A stretch of DNA of 64,000 bases from CAYSUS01 sp964434165. Lineage in GTDB: Bacteria; Planctomycetota; Planctomycetia; Pirellulales; Thermoguttaceae. The DNA is taken from contig CAYSUS010000037.1 of NCBI GenBank assembly GCA_964434165.1, positions 3,194 to 67,193 of the forward strand. Reading direction: 5' to 3'. Under the pieces are notes generated by a model. It did no database searches and was not told the origin of the DNA. It worked only from the letters and a program-made list of their open reading frames with translations. Each line of letters starts with the position of its first letter. Position 1 is the first letter of the stretch. The position numbers were made by a program, and so were the translations under genes. Below are positions 1-8,906 of this stretch, one piece after another.

Positions 1-514
1 TGCCCGTGATCTGCACCTCGCCGCCGGAGAGCGGCACCGGGCGTCCGGCCAGCTTGGGCCGCGTGTCGGTGGTCATGATGCCCCGGGCGGCCGCCGCGAG
101 GCTCTCGTCGTCGTTGGCCAGCCTCGCCGCGGCGTCCTCCAGCCCGCGGGCGATTCGGTCCATGGGCAGGAAGTGGCCGATGATGCCGGTGGAGAGCACC
201 AGGGCCTGGCCGGGCAGCGCGCCGACCGCCCTGGCGGCCAGGTTGGCCATCTCCTCGCAGTCGCGCAGGCCCCGCGCGCCCGTGCAGGCGTTGGCGTTGC
301 CCGAGTTGACGGCGATCACCCGCATCCCGCCGCTGGGCGTGCGGGCACGGTTGTGCGTCACGCAGGCGGCGTGGACGAGGTTCGTGGTGTACACGCCGGC
401 CGCGGTGGCCGCGCGGTCGCTCGCCAGCAGGGCCAGGTCCTCGCGGCCCGGCACGGTCTTGATGCCACAGGGCACGCCGGCGACGCGAAAGCCCCGGGGA
501 ACGCGGATGGACAT
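1..514 (-). CDS. argJ: Glutamate N-acetyltransferase / amino-acid acetyltransferase ArgJ (partial, N-terminal part)
   Basis: Bifunctional ArgJ moves the acetyl group from N-acetylornithine to glutamate in the arginine pathway. Reading leftwards from an ATG at 514, the frame gives MSIRVPRGFRVAGVPCGIK, then a segment with TAAGVYTTNLVHAACVTHNR, NSGNANACTG and LSTGIIGHFLPMDRI, all typical of the ArgJ alpha chain. The gene runs off the left edge, so the autocatalytic cleavage site is not in the window. It lies 103 bp downstream of argC on the same strand, consistent with an argC-argJ operon. A GGAG-like sequence lies about 13 nt before the ATG, so the ribosome site is only fair. The family call is firm; the exact start is likely. 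Confidence 0.93.
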   Translation of the reverse strand, partial: MSIRVPRGFRVAGVPCGIKTVPGREDLALLASDRAATAAGVYTTNLVHAACVTHNRARTPSGGMRVIAVNSGNANACTGARGLRDCEEMANLAARAVGALPGQALVLSTGIIGHFLPMDRIARGLEDAAARLANDDESLAAAARGIMTTDTRPKLAGRPVPLSGGEVQITG

Positions 515-617
515 CTTGATGGAATGCTCCGGGGTAGGAGGGGAAGCCGGGCTCGCAGAAGAGGACCGTGCCGACCGCCGCCGGGTTCGCGCCCGTCCCA
601 GCGCGGGCTGCCGCGCG

Positions 618-1628
618 CTACAGCGCGGCGGTCTCGGCGTAGCCGAACATCAGGTTGAAGTTCTGCACGGCCGCGCCCGAGGCCCCTTTGACCAGGTTGT
701 CCAGGCAACTGATGGAGAGCACGCGCCCGCGCACGAGGCGCAGGGTCATGTCGCAGTAGTTCGTGTAGGCCGAGTCCTTGGTGCCCGGCAGGTGATCCAC
801 CACGCGCACGAACGGCTCGCCGTCGTAGGCGTCGTGCAATGCGCGCATCAGCGCGTCTTCCGTGACGCCGGGATCGGTGGGCACGGAGTAGGTCGTGGTG
901 AGGATGCCGCGATCCATGGGCACCAGGTGCGGGGTGAAGATCGTCTCCACCTCGGTACCGGCCGCGCGGCGCACGATCTGGTCGATCTCCGGCATGTGGC
1001 GGTGTCGCCCCACGTTGTAGGCGGAGAGGCTCTCGTTGCACTCCGGGTAGTGCGTGGTGAGCTTGGGCGTGCGTCCCGCGCCGGAGACGCCGCTCTTGGA
1101 GTCCACGACGATCCCCCGCGGCTCGATCAGCCCGGCCTTGACCAGGGGCGCCAGCGGCAAGATGGCCGACGTGGGATAGCAGCCCGGGTTGGCGACGAGC
1201 TGGGCCTCGGGGATCGCCTCGCGGAACAGCTCGGGCAGGCCATAGGCGGTCTTGCCCAGGCGCTCCGGATCGGGGTGCTTCTGGTTGTACCACTGCTCGT
1301 AGGTGGCCGCGTCGTCCAGGCGATAGTCGGCGCTGAAGTCGATCACCCGGGCCCCGGCGGCCAGCAGGCGGGTCACGACCGAGGCGCTGGCCCCGTGGGG
1401 CAGGCAACTGAACACGCACTCGGCCCGGGCGGCCACCTCCTCCGGGGCGAGGTCCTCCAGGCTCAGTTCCAGGCGGCCGTGGAGCGACGGGTGGATCATG
1501 GCGATGGGCGGATTGCCCTCCTGCCGGCTGGTGACGGCCACGATCTCCGCGTCGGGGTGGCGAAGGAGGATGCGGATCAGCTCCAGGGCCGTGTAGCCCG
1601 TGGCGCCGAGGATGGCGATGCGTGTCAT
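618..1628 (-). CDS. argC: N-acetyl-gamma-glutamyl-phosphate reductase ArgC
   Basis: The 336-residue cytosolic enzyme reduces N-acetylglutamyl-5-phosphate to the semialdehyde with NADPH in arginine synthesis. The N-terminus shows the dinucleotide-binding motif ILGATGYTALELIR. The catalytic cysteine is Cys150 in the signature ANPGCYPTSAILPL. GVSGAGRTPK and the closing KGASGAAVQNFNLMFG segment are also typical. Length matches type I ArgC. The next gene on the strand is argJ. The ATG at 1628 is the natural start, since MTRIAILGATG begins directly with the Rossmann strand. I see no frameshift or missing residue. Confidence 0.97.
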   Translation of the reverse strand: MTRIAILGATGYTALELIRILLRHPDAEIVAVTSRQEGNPPIAMIHPSLHGRLELSLEDLAPEEVAARAECVFSCLPHGASASVVTRLLAAGARVIDFSADYRLDDAATYEQWYNQKHPDPERLGKTAYGLPELFREAIPEAQLVANPGCYPTSAILPLAPLVKAGLIEPRGIVVDSKSGVSGAGRTPKLTTHYPECNESLSAYNVGRHRHMPEIDQIVRRAAGTEVETIFTPHLVPMDRGILTTTYSVPTDPGVTEDALMRALHDAYDGEPFVRVVDHLPGTKDSAYTNYCDMTLRLVRGRVLSISCLDNLVKGASGAAVQNFNLMFGYAETAAL

Positions 1629-1799
1629 GGCGAACGGCGCGGCGGCGAGGAACCGGGATCAGCATCCCACTTGCAGGTGGGCGAGGGCGCGGAAGCTTAC
1701 CGATCTGACCGTTGAGCGACAGACCGACAATCCCGGAATATACCCCCTCGGCGGCTCCCGCGGCAAGGGTCGGCCGTCATGGGTGTGCGGCCGGGACGC

Positions 1800-3341
1800 T
1801 CAGTCGAGCTCCGGCGGCACGTTGCCGTAGGTCCAGCCGGTGCCGCTGAAGGGCGGATGCGGCGGGCGCGTGGGGACCTTGCCGGGCGTCATCTTGTGGG
1901 CCAGCTCCAGCCCGGCCTCGACCATCTTGCGCCCCGCCGACGGCTCCAGGTTGCTGTAGCTGGTCAGGCGGGTCTCGTAGCCGCCGCCGCTGGGGCCGAG
2001 GGCCTCCTCGGTCGGCACGTAGCCCACGCACCCGTTGGCCAGTTCCACGGGAAACGTGAGCGGGAAGGGGCTGCCCTTCTTGATGTCCAGGCCGAACTGG
2101 CAGAAGTACTCGGCCGGGTTGGTCACCAGGGCCACAGGGCCGATCTGCACCACCTGGACCTCGGCCTTGCGCGTGGGCTCCTTGGCCAAGAGGGCGTCCA
2201 GCAGCACGATCTCCTTGGCGAAGGTCCACTCGGTCGCGCCCACTTCCTTGGGGTCTTTCTGCACGATCTCCATGCACTTTTTGAGGCGCTCGGGGCTCGG
2301 CTTGCGGCGCTGGAACGTGAGCACCGTGGAGGCATAGTCCAGCGGCACGTCCGTGCCCGGCTCGGCCAGGAGCAGGACCTTGACGGCCTCGGCCCCCACG
2401 CAGCCGCCGACCATGCGGGCCCATGGCTCGCGCTTGGGGAAGGAGTAGGGGCTGAGGTTATCCACCTGGGTGATGTCGCCGCAGGCCCCGGCCAGGAACA
2501 CGACCACGACGTCCTCGCCGAACGCCCCGCGCACGACCTGCTCGAGGTAGTAGATGTAATTGGCGGAGATCCCGCCGGGGCTGGTCGTGGCGTGGCAGGC
2601 GAAGTTCACCAGGCAGCCCAGCAGCTTGCCGTCGGTGTCGTAGGCCCCGATCACGCCGACCTCGGGATCGACGGGCCCGGCCGTCTCCACGATGTCGGGG
2701 TTGCCCTGCCGGGGGTGCGTGTGACTCTGGCCGCTCTTCATGCGGAAGCGCCGGTTGAAGGCCACCTTGTCCTCGATCCCCTTGCCGAACGCGCAGCGGG
2801 CCGCGACCTTGGCCTCGTCGGCCGCGCACACGGCCTCGACGATCTGCTTCTCGACGAGCTCAAGATACTTGGGGTCGGCGCACGACGACTTCTCGTAGGC
2901 CAGCTCCTTGACCAGGTCGGAGGCGTGGTCGAACTCGCCGGGCAGGACCATGCCCGTGGGCCCCGAGGAGTGGGAGTGCGAAGCGGCCAGGACCACGGCG
3001 GCCGGCGGGATGCCGCACCGCTGCTCGATCGCCTTGCGCGCCGCGCGGACCGTGGGCTCGCGGATGATCAACGCGTCGATTCCCACCACGGCCACGCGCT
3101 GGGCGCCGTCGTCGAACACGGCCGCGCGGACCTTGCACGGGTCGTGCAGGCTGCGGTGAAACGACTTGCCGTAACCGCCCGGCTGCTCCATGCCCAGATC
3201 GGGGGTGATGTCGCGCTCGGCGAAGCCCGCCTTGAGGACCGCGGCCGGCTGCTCCGCGTGAAGGGCTCTGGGGAAGAGGAGCATGGCGGCGCCCACGGCC
3301 GCCGCGAGAAGCAATCTTGTCGTTCCGCACGTACCGGACAT
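1800..3341 (-). CDS. Exported neutral/alkaline non-lysosomal ceramidase-like protein
   Basis: A 513-residue protein with an N-terminal signal peptide (hydrophobic stretch about residues 8-27, ending in RALHAEQ). After it, KAGFAERDITPDLG and the metal-binding-type motif SHSHSSGP (His122, His124) match the N-terminal domain of the neutral/alkaline ceramidase family. VNFACHATT and FLAGACGDITQVDN are further family-like motifs. Many planctomycete genomes carry such exported proteins whose substrate is not known, so ceramide is not assured. The start was set at 3341 because GGAGGAA lies about 6 nt before this ATG; the open frame continues upstream to 4172 but that part is low-complexity shadow. 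Its nearest downstream neighbours are argC and argJ, which share no obvious role. Confidence 0.82.
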   Translation of the reverse strand: MSGTCGTTRLLLAAAVGAAMLLFPRALHAEQPAAVLKAGFAERDITPDLGMEQPGGYGKSFHRSLHDPCKVRAAVFDDGAQRVAVVGIDALIIREPTVRAARKAIEQRCGIPPAAVVLAASHSHSSGPTGMVLPGEFDHASDLVKELAYEKSSCADPKYLELVEKQIVEAVCAADEAKVAARCAFGKGIEDKVAFNRRFRMKSGQSHTHPRQGNPDIVETAGPVDPEVGVIGAYDTDGKLLGCLVNFACHATTSPGGISANYIYYLEQVVRGAFGEDVVVVFLAGACGDITQVDNLSPYSFPKREPWARMVGGCVGAEAVKVLLLAEPGTDVPLDYASTVLTFQRRKPSPERLKKCMEIVQKDPKEVGATEWTFAKEIVLLDALLAKEPTRKAEVQVVQIGPVALVTNPAEYFCQFGLDIKKGSPFPLTFPVELANGCVGYVPTEEALGPSGGGYETRLTSYSNLEPSAGRKMVEAGLELAHKMTPGKVPTRPPHPPFSGTGWTYGNVPPELD

Positions 3342-3608
3342 GGCGATTCCTCCGTCTTTGCAAGGAGTGGGGGCCGCGCGAGGGCCCGGGGCGGGTGGTC
3401 GCGGGTCGGCAGGGCCAGGGACGCGAATCGTCTTGCGTGATTCCAGGGCGCTCGAATGATACGGCGGCCCACGGGGCGGATCAATCCCCTGCGGTGGTCG
3501 CCGAGGCGCTGTGCAGGCCCCGCCGCGTTCCGGCCGCCCCCAGAAGCCCGGTCGCCGACGGCCCCGCGCCGTATGCTTGCCTAAGCCCCGAACCCAGAGG
3601 AGAGTGCC

Positions 3609-4241
3609 ATGCACGCCTGCGATCCCGCATTCCTGCCGCTTCTTCGCGGATTCGACGTCGAGGAGCTCGACCAACACGGCGGCTCGGTGTATGGGCTGTG
3701 GCCCGACCTGCGCCTGGCATGCTTCAACCGGAGCTGGGAGGAGTTCGCCCGCGACAACGGCGGCGAGCCCGCGATCTCCACGCGCTGGGGTCTTAACTCC
3801 AGCGTGGCCGAGGCGATCTGCGAGCCGCTCCGCCGGTACTACGCGTTGCGGTACTCGGCTTGCTTGAAGGGGATGGAGCCCTGGGATCACCGTTACGAGT
3901 GCTCCAGCCCCTTCGCGTTCCGATGCTTCCACATGACGGCCTATCCGCTGGGGCGGCGCGAAGGCCTGCTGGTGGTCAACTCCCTGGTGGTCGAGCGCCC
4001 GCACGACGTGGCGGGCGTCCCGGCCCATTCGGCCGACGACCACGCCTACGTGGATGCCCACGGCGACCTGCACCAGTGCGCCCACTGTCGCCGGGTCCAG
4101 CGAAGCGACACGCCGCAATTCTGGGACTGGATCCCGCAGTGGGTCGAGAAATCGCCGGCCCATGCAAGCCACGGGATCTGCCCGGTGTGCCTGGACTACT
4201 ACTACCCCGACCTGGCCGACGAGCCGGTCGCGGTCGCGTAG
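3609..4241 (+). CDS. Hypothetical cytosolic protein with C-terminal four-cysteine zinc-ribbon-like motif
   Basis: A 210-residue soluble protein with no signal peptide. Residues about 15-130 have the aromatic, mixed alpha/beta look of a PAS-like sensory domain (for example DLRLACFNRSWEEFARDNGG and a central FAFRCFHMTAYPLG strand pair), but I cannot confirm the fold. The C-terminus has CAHC (Cys157, Cys160) and GICPVCLDYYYPD (Cys191, Cys194), which would make a zinc ribbon. An ICPxCL plus YYP tail of this kind also ends some PAS-containing sensor proteins. GAGGAGA lies 6 nt before the ATG, so the start is sound. A light, redox or ligand-sensing role is only a guess. Confidence 0.8.
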   Translation: MHACDPAFLPLLRGFDVEELDQHGGSVYGLWPDLRLACFNRSWEEFARDNGGEPAISTRWGLNSSVAEAICEPLRRYYALRYSACLKGMEPWDHRYECSSPFAFRCFHMTAYPLGRREGLLVVNSLVVERPHDVAGVPAHSADDHAYVDAHGDLHQCAHCRRVQRSDTPQFWDWIPQWVEKSPAHASHGICPVCLDYYYPDLADEPVAVA

Positions 4242-4427
4242 CCGCAGGACGAAGCGCCGAGGGATCGCGATCGCGCCGGGTCGATTGCCGTTCCCGCGGG
4301 GCGCTCATGGCCCGCTTGTGCCGGGGCGCTTGTCGTGGCATACTCCGGGGGTCAAACGACCCCGTGCACCGCAAGGGGCGGGCCGCGCTCCTGGATGCCC
4401 GGGCCTCCACTCGCCGTTGCGCCTCCC

Positions 4428-4844
4428 ATGCCCGACGTCTTCGACTACCATCACACGGTCGCGCCGGAGGAGATCGACGGCCAGGGCCACGTGGGTAACG
4501 TGGTGTACGTGCGTTGGCTCCAGGAGGCCGCCGTGGCGCACTCGGCCGCCCAGGGCTGGACCGCCGCGCGGTACCGCGATTTCGGCGCCGGCTGGGTGGT
4601 GCGCTCGCACACGATCGAGTACCTCAGGCCCGCGCGCCGAGGCGATGCGGTCGTGGTGCGGACCTGGGTCGCCACGATGCACAAGGCCTCGTCGATCCGC
4701 CGCTACGTGGTGTTGCGGGAAGGCGAGCCCGAGCCGCTCGCCCGGGCCGAGACCCGCTGGGTGTGCGTCGATTACCGCACGGGCCAGGCCGTGCGCGTGC
4801 CGCGCGAGATTGCGGAGGCCTTCGTGGTTGTGGAGCGCGGCTAG
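4428..4844 (+). CDS. Acyl-CoA thioesterase, 4HBT/YbgC-like hotdog protein
   Basis: A 138-residue single hotdog domain. The N-terminal motif HHTVAPEEIDGQGHVGNVVYVRW has the conserved Asp17 followed by GHVGN and Tyr27, as in 4-hydroxybenzoyl-CoA-thioesterase-family proteins. The long central helix (residues about 25-45) and the later strands (VVVRTWVATMHKASSIRRYVV) fit. The ATG at 4428 is chosen because the family begins a few residues before this strand; an in-frame ATG at 4335 would add 31 residues of non-family sequence. The acyl-CoA substrate cannot be told from sequence. It stands alone between two unrelated hypothetical genes on the same strand. Confidence 0.88.
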   Translation: MPDVFDYHHTVAPEEIDGQGHVGNVVYVRWLQEAAVAHSAAQGWTAARYRDFGAGWVVRSHTIEYLRPARRGDAVVVRTWVATMHKASSIRRYVVLREGEPEPLARAETRWVCVDYRTGQAVRVPREIAEAFVVVERG

Positions 4845-4922
4845 CCGACGGCTCGACACGGCCCAAAGCACCTGCTACAACTCCAAGCGCGGCGATGCAG
4901 TTCCGGCACGTCGGGGCACCCG

Positions 4923-5624
4923 ATGTTCGAGAAGTCCCAACTCGACGAGGCGCTGGAGATTCAATCGAAGGCGTACAAGCTCCTCCGCTGGGTGTCGGAG
5001 GGGATTCAGAAGGGCTTCATCCATTTCGCGCGGGCCCACGACTGGACGAGCGAGGCGTCGGCCGCGTCGGCCTGGCTGCGAGAGCATTTCGAGAACGTGC
5101 CGCCCGACTGCCGGCCCGCCGAGTCGGTGGGGCCTCCGTTCGACCGGTTCGTCAACTACTTTGCCTCGTACCTTCTCACTTCGTTTGACGTCGATCCCAG
5201 CCCGCGCCCGGAGCTCAAGTCGCATTGCGGATGCTACTGCCCGATCTGTACGTACCTGGTCGCCGGCAAGCATCTGAAGCCGAAGAAGGTCACCACGGCC
5301 GTCAAAAGGCGGGCGGAGACGCTCAAGCGGCAGTGCCTCGCGCAGATGGCCTTGGACCAGGGCATTCACGTCTCGGACGCGCAGATTGCCGAGATCCTGG
5401 CCAACGCCGGTCTGTCGCGCGCGGCCGCTTTGTGCACCTACCTGGGCGAAGTGCTTCGACGCTGCGCCGGCTTGCCCTCGGGCCCGGAGTCGCTCGCGCT
5501 CTGGCGGCAGTTCGCCTGGAACGCGGCTGGGTCTCCGATCCAGGGCTTTCGACTGAGGTCCGAAGATGTCCTCGCTGCCCGGACCGCGCTGTCGGATGCT
5601 CTCCGGCAGTGGACGCCGCCATAG
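4923..5624 (+). CDS. Hypothetical protein with a CxCxCxxC motif
   Basis: A 233-residue protein I do not recognise. It has no signal peptide or membrane segment. The conspicuous element is HCGCYCPICTYLVAGKH, giving Cys102, Cys104, Cys106 and Cys109, a compact cluster that could hold zinc or an iron-sulfur centre. It is followed by a basic stretch (KPKKVTTAVKRRAETLKR) and a helical C-terminal half with alternating charged and hydrophobic residues. The N-terminal 100 residues are also helical, with many aromatic residues. Spacing to the thioesterase is 78 bp on the same strand, so cotranscription is possible. Codon pattern matches its neighbours, and no antisense frame here is a better candidate. 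Confidence 0.75.
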   Translation: MFEKSQLDEALEIQSKAYKLLRWVSEGIQKGFIHFARAHDWTSEASAASAWLREHFENVPPDCRPAESVGPPFDRFVNYFASYLLTSFDVDPSPRPELKSHCGCYCPICTYLVAGKHLKPKKVTTAVKRRAETLKRQCLAQMALDQGIHVSDAQIAEILANAGLSRAAALCTYLGEVLRRCAGLPSGPESLALWRQFAWNAAGSPIQGFRLRSEDVLAARTALSDALRQWTPP

Positions 5625-5667
5625 TACGCGTTGGATCCGCATGGGCCACCATCCACCGGAGGCTGAC

Positions 5668-6099
5668 ATGAGACGAGCCGCAATCCTATCGTTGGCGTTT
5701 GCCGGTAGTCTGATGCTCGGTTCTTTCGCGCACGCCGACCTCGGAAACTGCCTTGTGCTGCGGCGGTGCCGCGGGCGAGTCGGGCCGGCGTGCGAGGAGG
5801 TCGTTTCCAAGTACCTCGACGAGGCCTACGCCGCCTCGCCCGAGTCCGACCGGGACATGGTGTTCCTGCTCGAGATCCACGGCAACGAGCCCGCGGGCTC
5901 CTATGCGGTTTCCGAAGTGAAGCTGGCCCTGGGAGACCACTGGACCCTCTCCGGCTACAAGCTCTCCGCTCCGGACGTCGAGGGAGTCCTCAACGGCGCC
6001 GTGGAGATCAAGAAGGCCTTGGAGGCCGGGCGCATCGACGAGTTGAAGAGCGGACAGCGCAAGGGCTTTGTGGAAAAGCCACGCTACGAAGAGGAATAG
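5668..6099 (+). CDS. Small exported hypothetical protein
   Basis: A 143-residue protein with a clear Sec signal peptide: MRRAAILSLAFAGSLMLGSFAHA, cleaved probably after AHA at residue 23. The mature part (about 120 residues) has only a few cysteines, near its N-terminus (GNCLVLRRCRGRVGPACEE), and is otherwise charged, ending KPRYEEE. I recognise no domain. The ATG at 5668 has GGAGG 5 nt upstream and begins the signal peptide, so it is preferred over the frame's earlier ATG at 5566, which overlaps the previous gene. It is 44 bp after the CxCxCxxC gene and 82 bp before the pectate lyase, all on the plus strand. Confidence 0.78.
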   Translation: MRRAAILSLAFAGSLMLGSFAHADLGNCLVLRRCRGRVGPACEEVVSKYLDEAYAASPESDRDMVFLLEIHGNEPAGSYAVSEVKLALGDHWTLSGYKLSAPDVEGVLNGAVEIKKALEAGRIDELKSGQRKGFVEKPRYEEE

Positions 6100-6181
6100 G
6101 ACCGACCGGCTGCGCCGCGCGAGTCGTCCAGCGCGGCATCCGCCTGGCAGGGCGGCGCCAACGCCAGAGAGGGAGAAGTCC

Positions 6182-7615
6182 ATGGCCCCTGCAGGAGTCC
6201 TTCTGCCCAGCGTGGTTCTCTCTTGGGCGCTGGCCGCCGCTCCCCTTCACGCCCAACAAGCCCCGTCCGACCTTCGAGGGCGCGCTTTGCGGGCGCTGAA
6301 GCAGGCAGCTTCGTACTACCGGCACGAAGTGGCCTCTCACGGCGGTTACGCCTATTACTACCGCGTCGATCTCGAGCAGCGGTGGGGCGAAGGTAGGGCC
6401 TCGCCGCATACGATCTTCGTACAGCCGCCCGGCACGCCCACCGTGGGCATGGCCTACCTCAAGGCCCACGCCGCCACCGGCGACGACTTCTACCTCGAGG
6501 CGGCGCGCGAGGCGGCGCTCGCGCTGGTTCGTGGTCAATTGGAATCGGGCGGCTGGACGCAGGTCATCCATTTCGCGCGGCCCGCGCGGGGGCGCCTGGG
6601 CAAGTATCGCAAGGGAAACGGGGGAAGCTGGAACGTCTCGTCGCTGGACGACGGGCAGACCCAGGCGGCGCTCCAGATGCTCATCCGCGCGGATCGCGCG
6701 CTGGGGCTCAAGGACGCGGAAATCCACGAAGCCGCGCTCTACGGGCTCGACGCCCTGCTCGAGGCCCAGTTCCCCAACGGAGCCTTCCCCCAGGGGTGGC
6801 GCGGGCCGGTCGAGCCGCACCCGGTGCTCAAGGCGCGTTTGCCCGACTACGACTGGCGGACCGAGGGACGGATCAAGAACTACTGGGACTGCTACACCCT
6901 GAACGACAATCTTGCGGGCGACGTGGCCGATACGCTCATCACGGCGCACGAAGTGTACCAGAAGGAGGAATTTCGGACCGCGTTGGAGAGGCTCGGGGAC
7001 TTCCTCATTCTGGCCCAGATGCCCGAACCGCAGCCCGGCTGGTGCCAGCAGTACAACTACCAGATGTTCCCGATCTGGGCCCGCAAGTTCGAGCCGCCGG
7101 CCATCGCCGGGAGGGAGTCGCAGGACGTGATGGAGACGTTGATTCGCATCGCGCGCTACACGGGCGAGGAGAAGTACTTGCGGCCGCTTCCCCGGGCCTT
7201 GGTGTATTTTCGCAAGTGCCTCCTGCCCGACGGCCGCCTGGCGCGCTATTACGAATTGCGGACGAACAAGCCGCTCTACATGACGGCCGGGTACGAGCTG
7301 ACCTACGACGACTCGGCCGTGCCGGGGCATTACGGCTGGAAGCAACCCTCGCGCTTGGAGCGGATCGCGAAAGCCCATGCGGCGGCGCGGCGCGGTGAAG
7401 ACCCCGCGCCGTCCCCCTCCGCGCGGCAGATGGAGCAGGAGGTTCGCCGCATTCTCGGCGAGCTCGACAAAAAGGGGCGTTGGATCTCGACCCACGCGGG
7501 CGAGCGCCTGGTGGGCCAGCCGAAGTTCGAGCGCGGGTTCCGCTACCTCTCCAGCGCGGTGTTCAGCCGGAACGTGGCGGCGCTCAGTGAGTATCTCGCC
7601 CGCCCGGACGAGTAG
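6182..7615 (+). CDS. Exported pectate lyase, PL10 (pectic acid lyase) type
   Basis: A 477-residue secreted enzyme expected to cleave polygalacturonate by beta-elimination. A signal peptide (residues 1-25, LLPSVVLSWALAAAPLHAQQ) precedes an all-helical alpha/alpha toroid pattern. Family-like segments are GGYAYYYRVDLEQRWGEG, QLESGGWTQVIHF, SSLDDGQTQAALQML, FPNGAFPQGW and YYELRTNKPLYM; repeated GGW/NGAFP turns are typical of PL10. The ATG at 6182 follows AGGGAG at good spacing; the upstream part of the frame (from 6068) overlaps the preceding gene and is shadow. It fits the other exported polysaccharide-active enzymes of the window. Confidence 0.88.
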   Translation: MAPAGVLLPSVVLSWALAAAPLHAQQAPSDLRGRALRALKQAASYYRHEVASHGGYAYYYRVDLEQRWGEGRASPHTIFVQPPGTPTVGMAYLKAHAATGDDFYLEAAREAALALVRGQLESGGWTQVIHFARPARGRLGKYRKGNGGSWNVSSLDDGQTQAALQMLIRADRALGLKDAEIHEAALYGLDALLEAQFPNGAFPQGWRGPVEPHPVLKARLPDYDWRTEGRIKNYWDCYTLNDNLAGDVADTLITAHEVYQKEEFRTALERLGDFLILAQMPEPQPGWCQQYNYQMFPIWARKFEPPAIAGRESQDVMETLIRIARYTGEEKYLRPLPRALVYFRKCLLPDGRLARYYELRTNKPLYMTAGYELTYDDSAVPGHYGWKQPSRLERIAKAHAAARRGEDPAPSPSARQMEQEVRRILGELDKKGRWISTHAGERLVGQPKFERGFRYLSSAVFSRNVAALSEYLARPDE

Positions 7616-7913
7616 CTGTCCGTATTCGTCGCGGCGGGCGCCGACTGCGAACGCTCCGGTGTGCCGACATTCGGGGTGTGCCTGATGCGATCGATCTGAA
7701 CGTGCCGGATGGCCGAGCAGCCCGCCAGGGTCCTCCGCAAGCACGGCGCCCGTGTCGAGGTGATGGCCTGCGACGGCGGGCGCGGCGGGCGCGGCGGGCT
7801 GTACGACCCCATGCGCGCGGGGAATCGAGTGGCTGGAGAAGCCGAACCGCGACCGTCGAGGAGCGGCCGCTCAGCGAGGTGCCTCCGGGTACGGAAGAGC
7901 CGGCTATGGCCGT

Positions 7914-8906
7914 TCAGTTCGGCCCGCGGATGAACGCGGCCACTTCGTCGTCGTAGAACTGGCGGAGCCGGGCGTGGACCGTCTCGGAAAGCGGCGGCAG
8001 GTCCGACGCCGCCGCGTTCTCGCGCGCCTGCTTGGGCCGCTTGGCGCCGGGGATCACGGTGGTGACGGCCTCGAAATCCAGGCACCACCGCAGCGCGAAC
8101 TGGGTCATGCTGGCGCCGTCGGGTACGAGCGGCTTGAGCTGGTCGGCCAGCTCCACGCCCTTCTCGAACGGCAGGCCGGCGAACGTCTCGCCCACGTTGA
8201 AGGCCCGGCCGTCCCGGTTGAACGAGCGGTGGTCGCGCTCGCCGAAGGTGCTCTCGGCCGTGAACTTCCCGCACAACAGGCCGCTGGCCAGCGGCAGGCG
8301 CACGATCAGGGCCACGTCCAAGGCCCGGGCACGCTCGAAGATCGCTTCCAGCGGCTTGCGGCGGAAGATGTTGAAGATGATCTGAAGCGCGCCCATCTCC
8401 GGCTGATCGAGGCACACGTGGGCCTCTTCCATGGACTCGACGCTCGCGCCAAAGGCCCGGATCTTGCCCTGGCGCTTGGCCTCGCGGAGGTGCTCGAAGA
8501 TCTCGCCCTGGCGCATCACCTCCAGCGGGATGCAGTGAGTCTGGGTGAGGTCGAGGGCCTCCAGGCCGAGCCGGGCCAGGGAGTCGTCGATGTGCTTGAA
8601 GACGACTTCGCGGGTGAAGTTCTTGGGCCAGCCCGGGTCGGGCCTCCGCCCCAGCTTGGTGGCCACGAAGAACCGGCCTCGGTCGCTCCGCTCCTGGAGG
8701 AAGCGGCCGATGAGCGTCTCGCTGCGGCCCATGCCGTAGATGTCGGCGGTGTCGATGAACGTCACCCCCGACTCGGCCGCCGCGCGCAGCGTCTCCAGGG
8801 CGTCGTCCTCGGAGACCGGACCCCACTCGGTGCCGCCGAGCTGCCAGGTGCCGATGCCGATCTCCGAGACCTCGCGGCCGGTCTGGCCGAAGCGCCTGGT
8901 TTTCAT
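7914..8906 (-). CDS. Aldo/keto reductase
   Basis: A 330-residue NAD(P)H-dependent oxidoreductase with a TIM-barrel pattern. The catalytic tetrad is visible: Asp52 and Tyr57 in FIDTADIYGMGRSE, Lys84 in FFVATKLGRR, and His124 in LDLTQTHCIP. The last motif differs from the usual YQxH, but the His is kept. The nicotinamide-side strands GLLCGKF and TTVIPGAKRPKQ near the C-terminus also match. The start is the ATG at 8906 with AAGGA upstream; the frame stays open far upstream because of high G+C. The substrate is unknown. It is divergent from the MetE-like gene. Confidence 0.92.
   Translation of the reverse strand: MKTRRFGQTGREVSEIGIGTWQLGGTEWGPVSEDDALETLRAAAESGVTFIDTADIYGMGRSETLIGRFLQERSDRGRFFVATKLGRRPDPGWPKNFTREVVFKHIDDSLARLGLEALDLTQTHCIPLEVMRQGEIFEHLREAKRQGKIRAFGASVESMEEAHVCLDQPEMGALQIIFNIFRRKPLEAIFERARALDVALIVRLPLASGLLCGKFTAESTFGERDHRSFNRDGRAFNVGETFAGLPFEKGVELADQLKPLVPDGASMTQFALRWCLDFEAVTTVIPGAKRPKQARENAAASDLPPLSETVHARLRQFYDDEVAAFIRGPN

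Noticed and set aside
6..1715. Plus-strand open frame across argJ and argC
   Set aside because: It is antisense to two certain arginine genes.
7616..7913. Small plus-strand open frames after the pectate lyase
   Set aside because: No ribosome site, no recognisable sequence, and Arg/Gly-rich composition as in other shadows.
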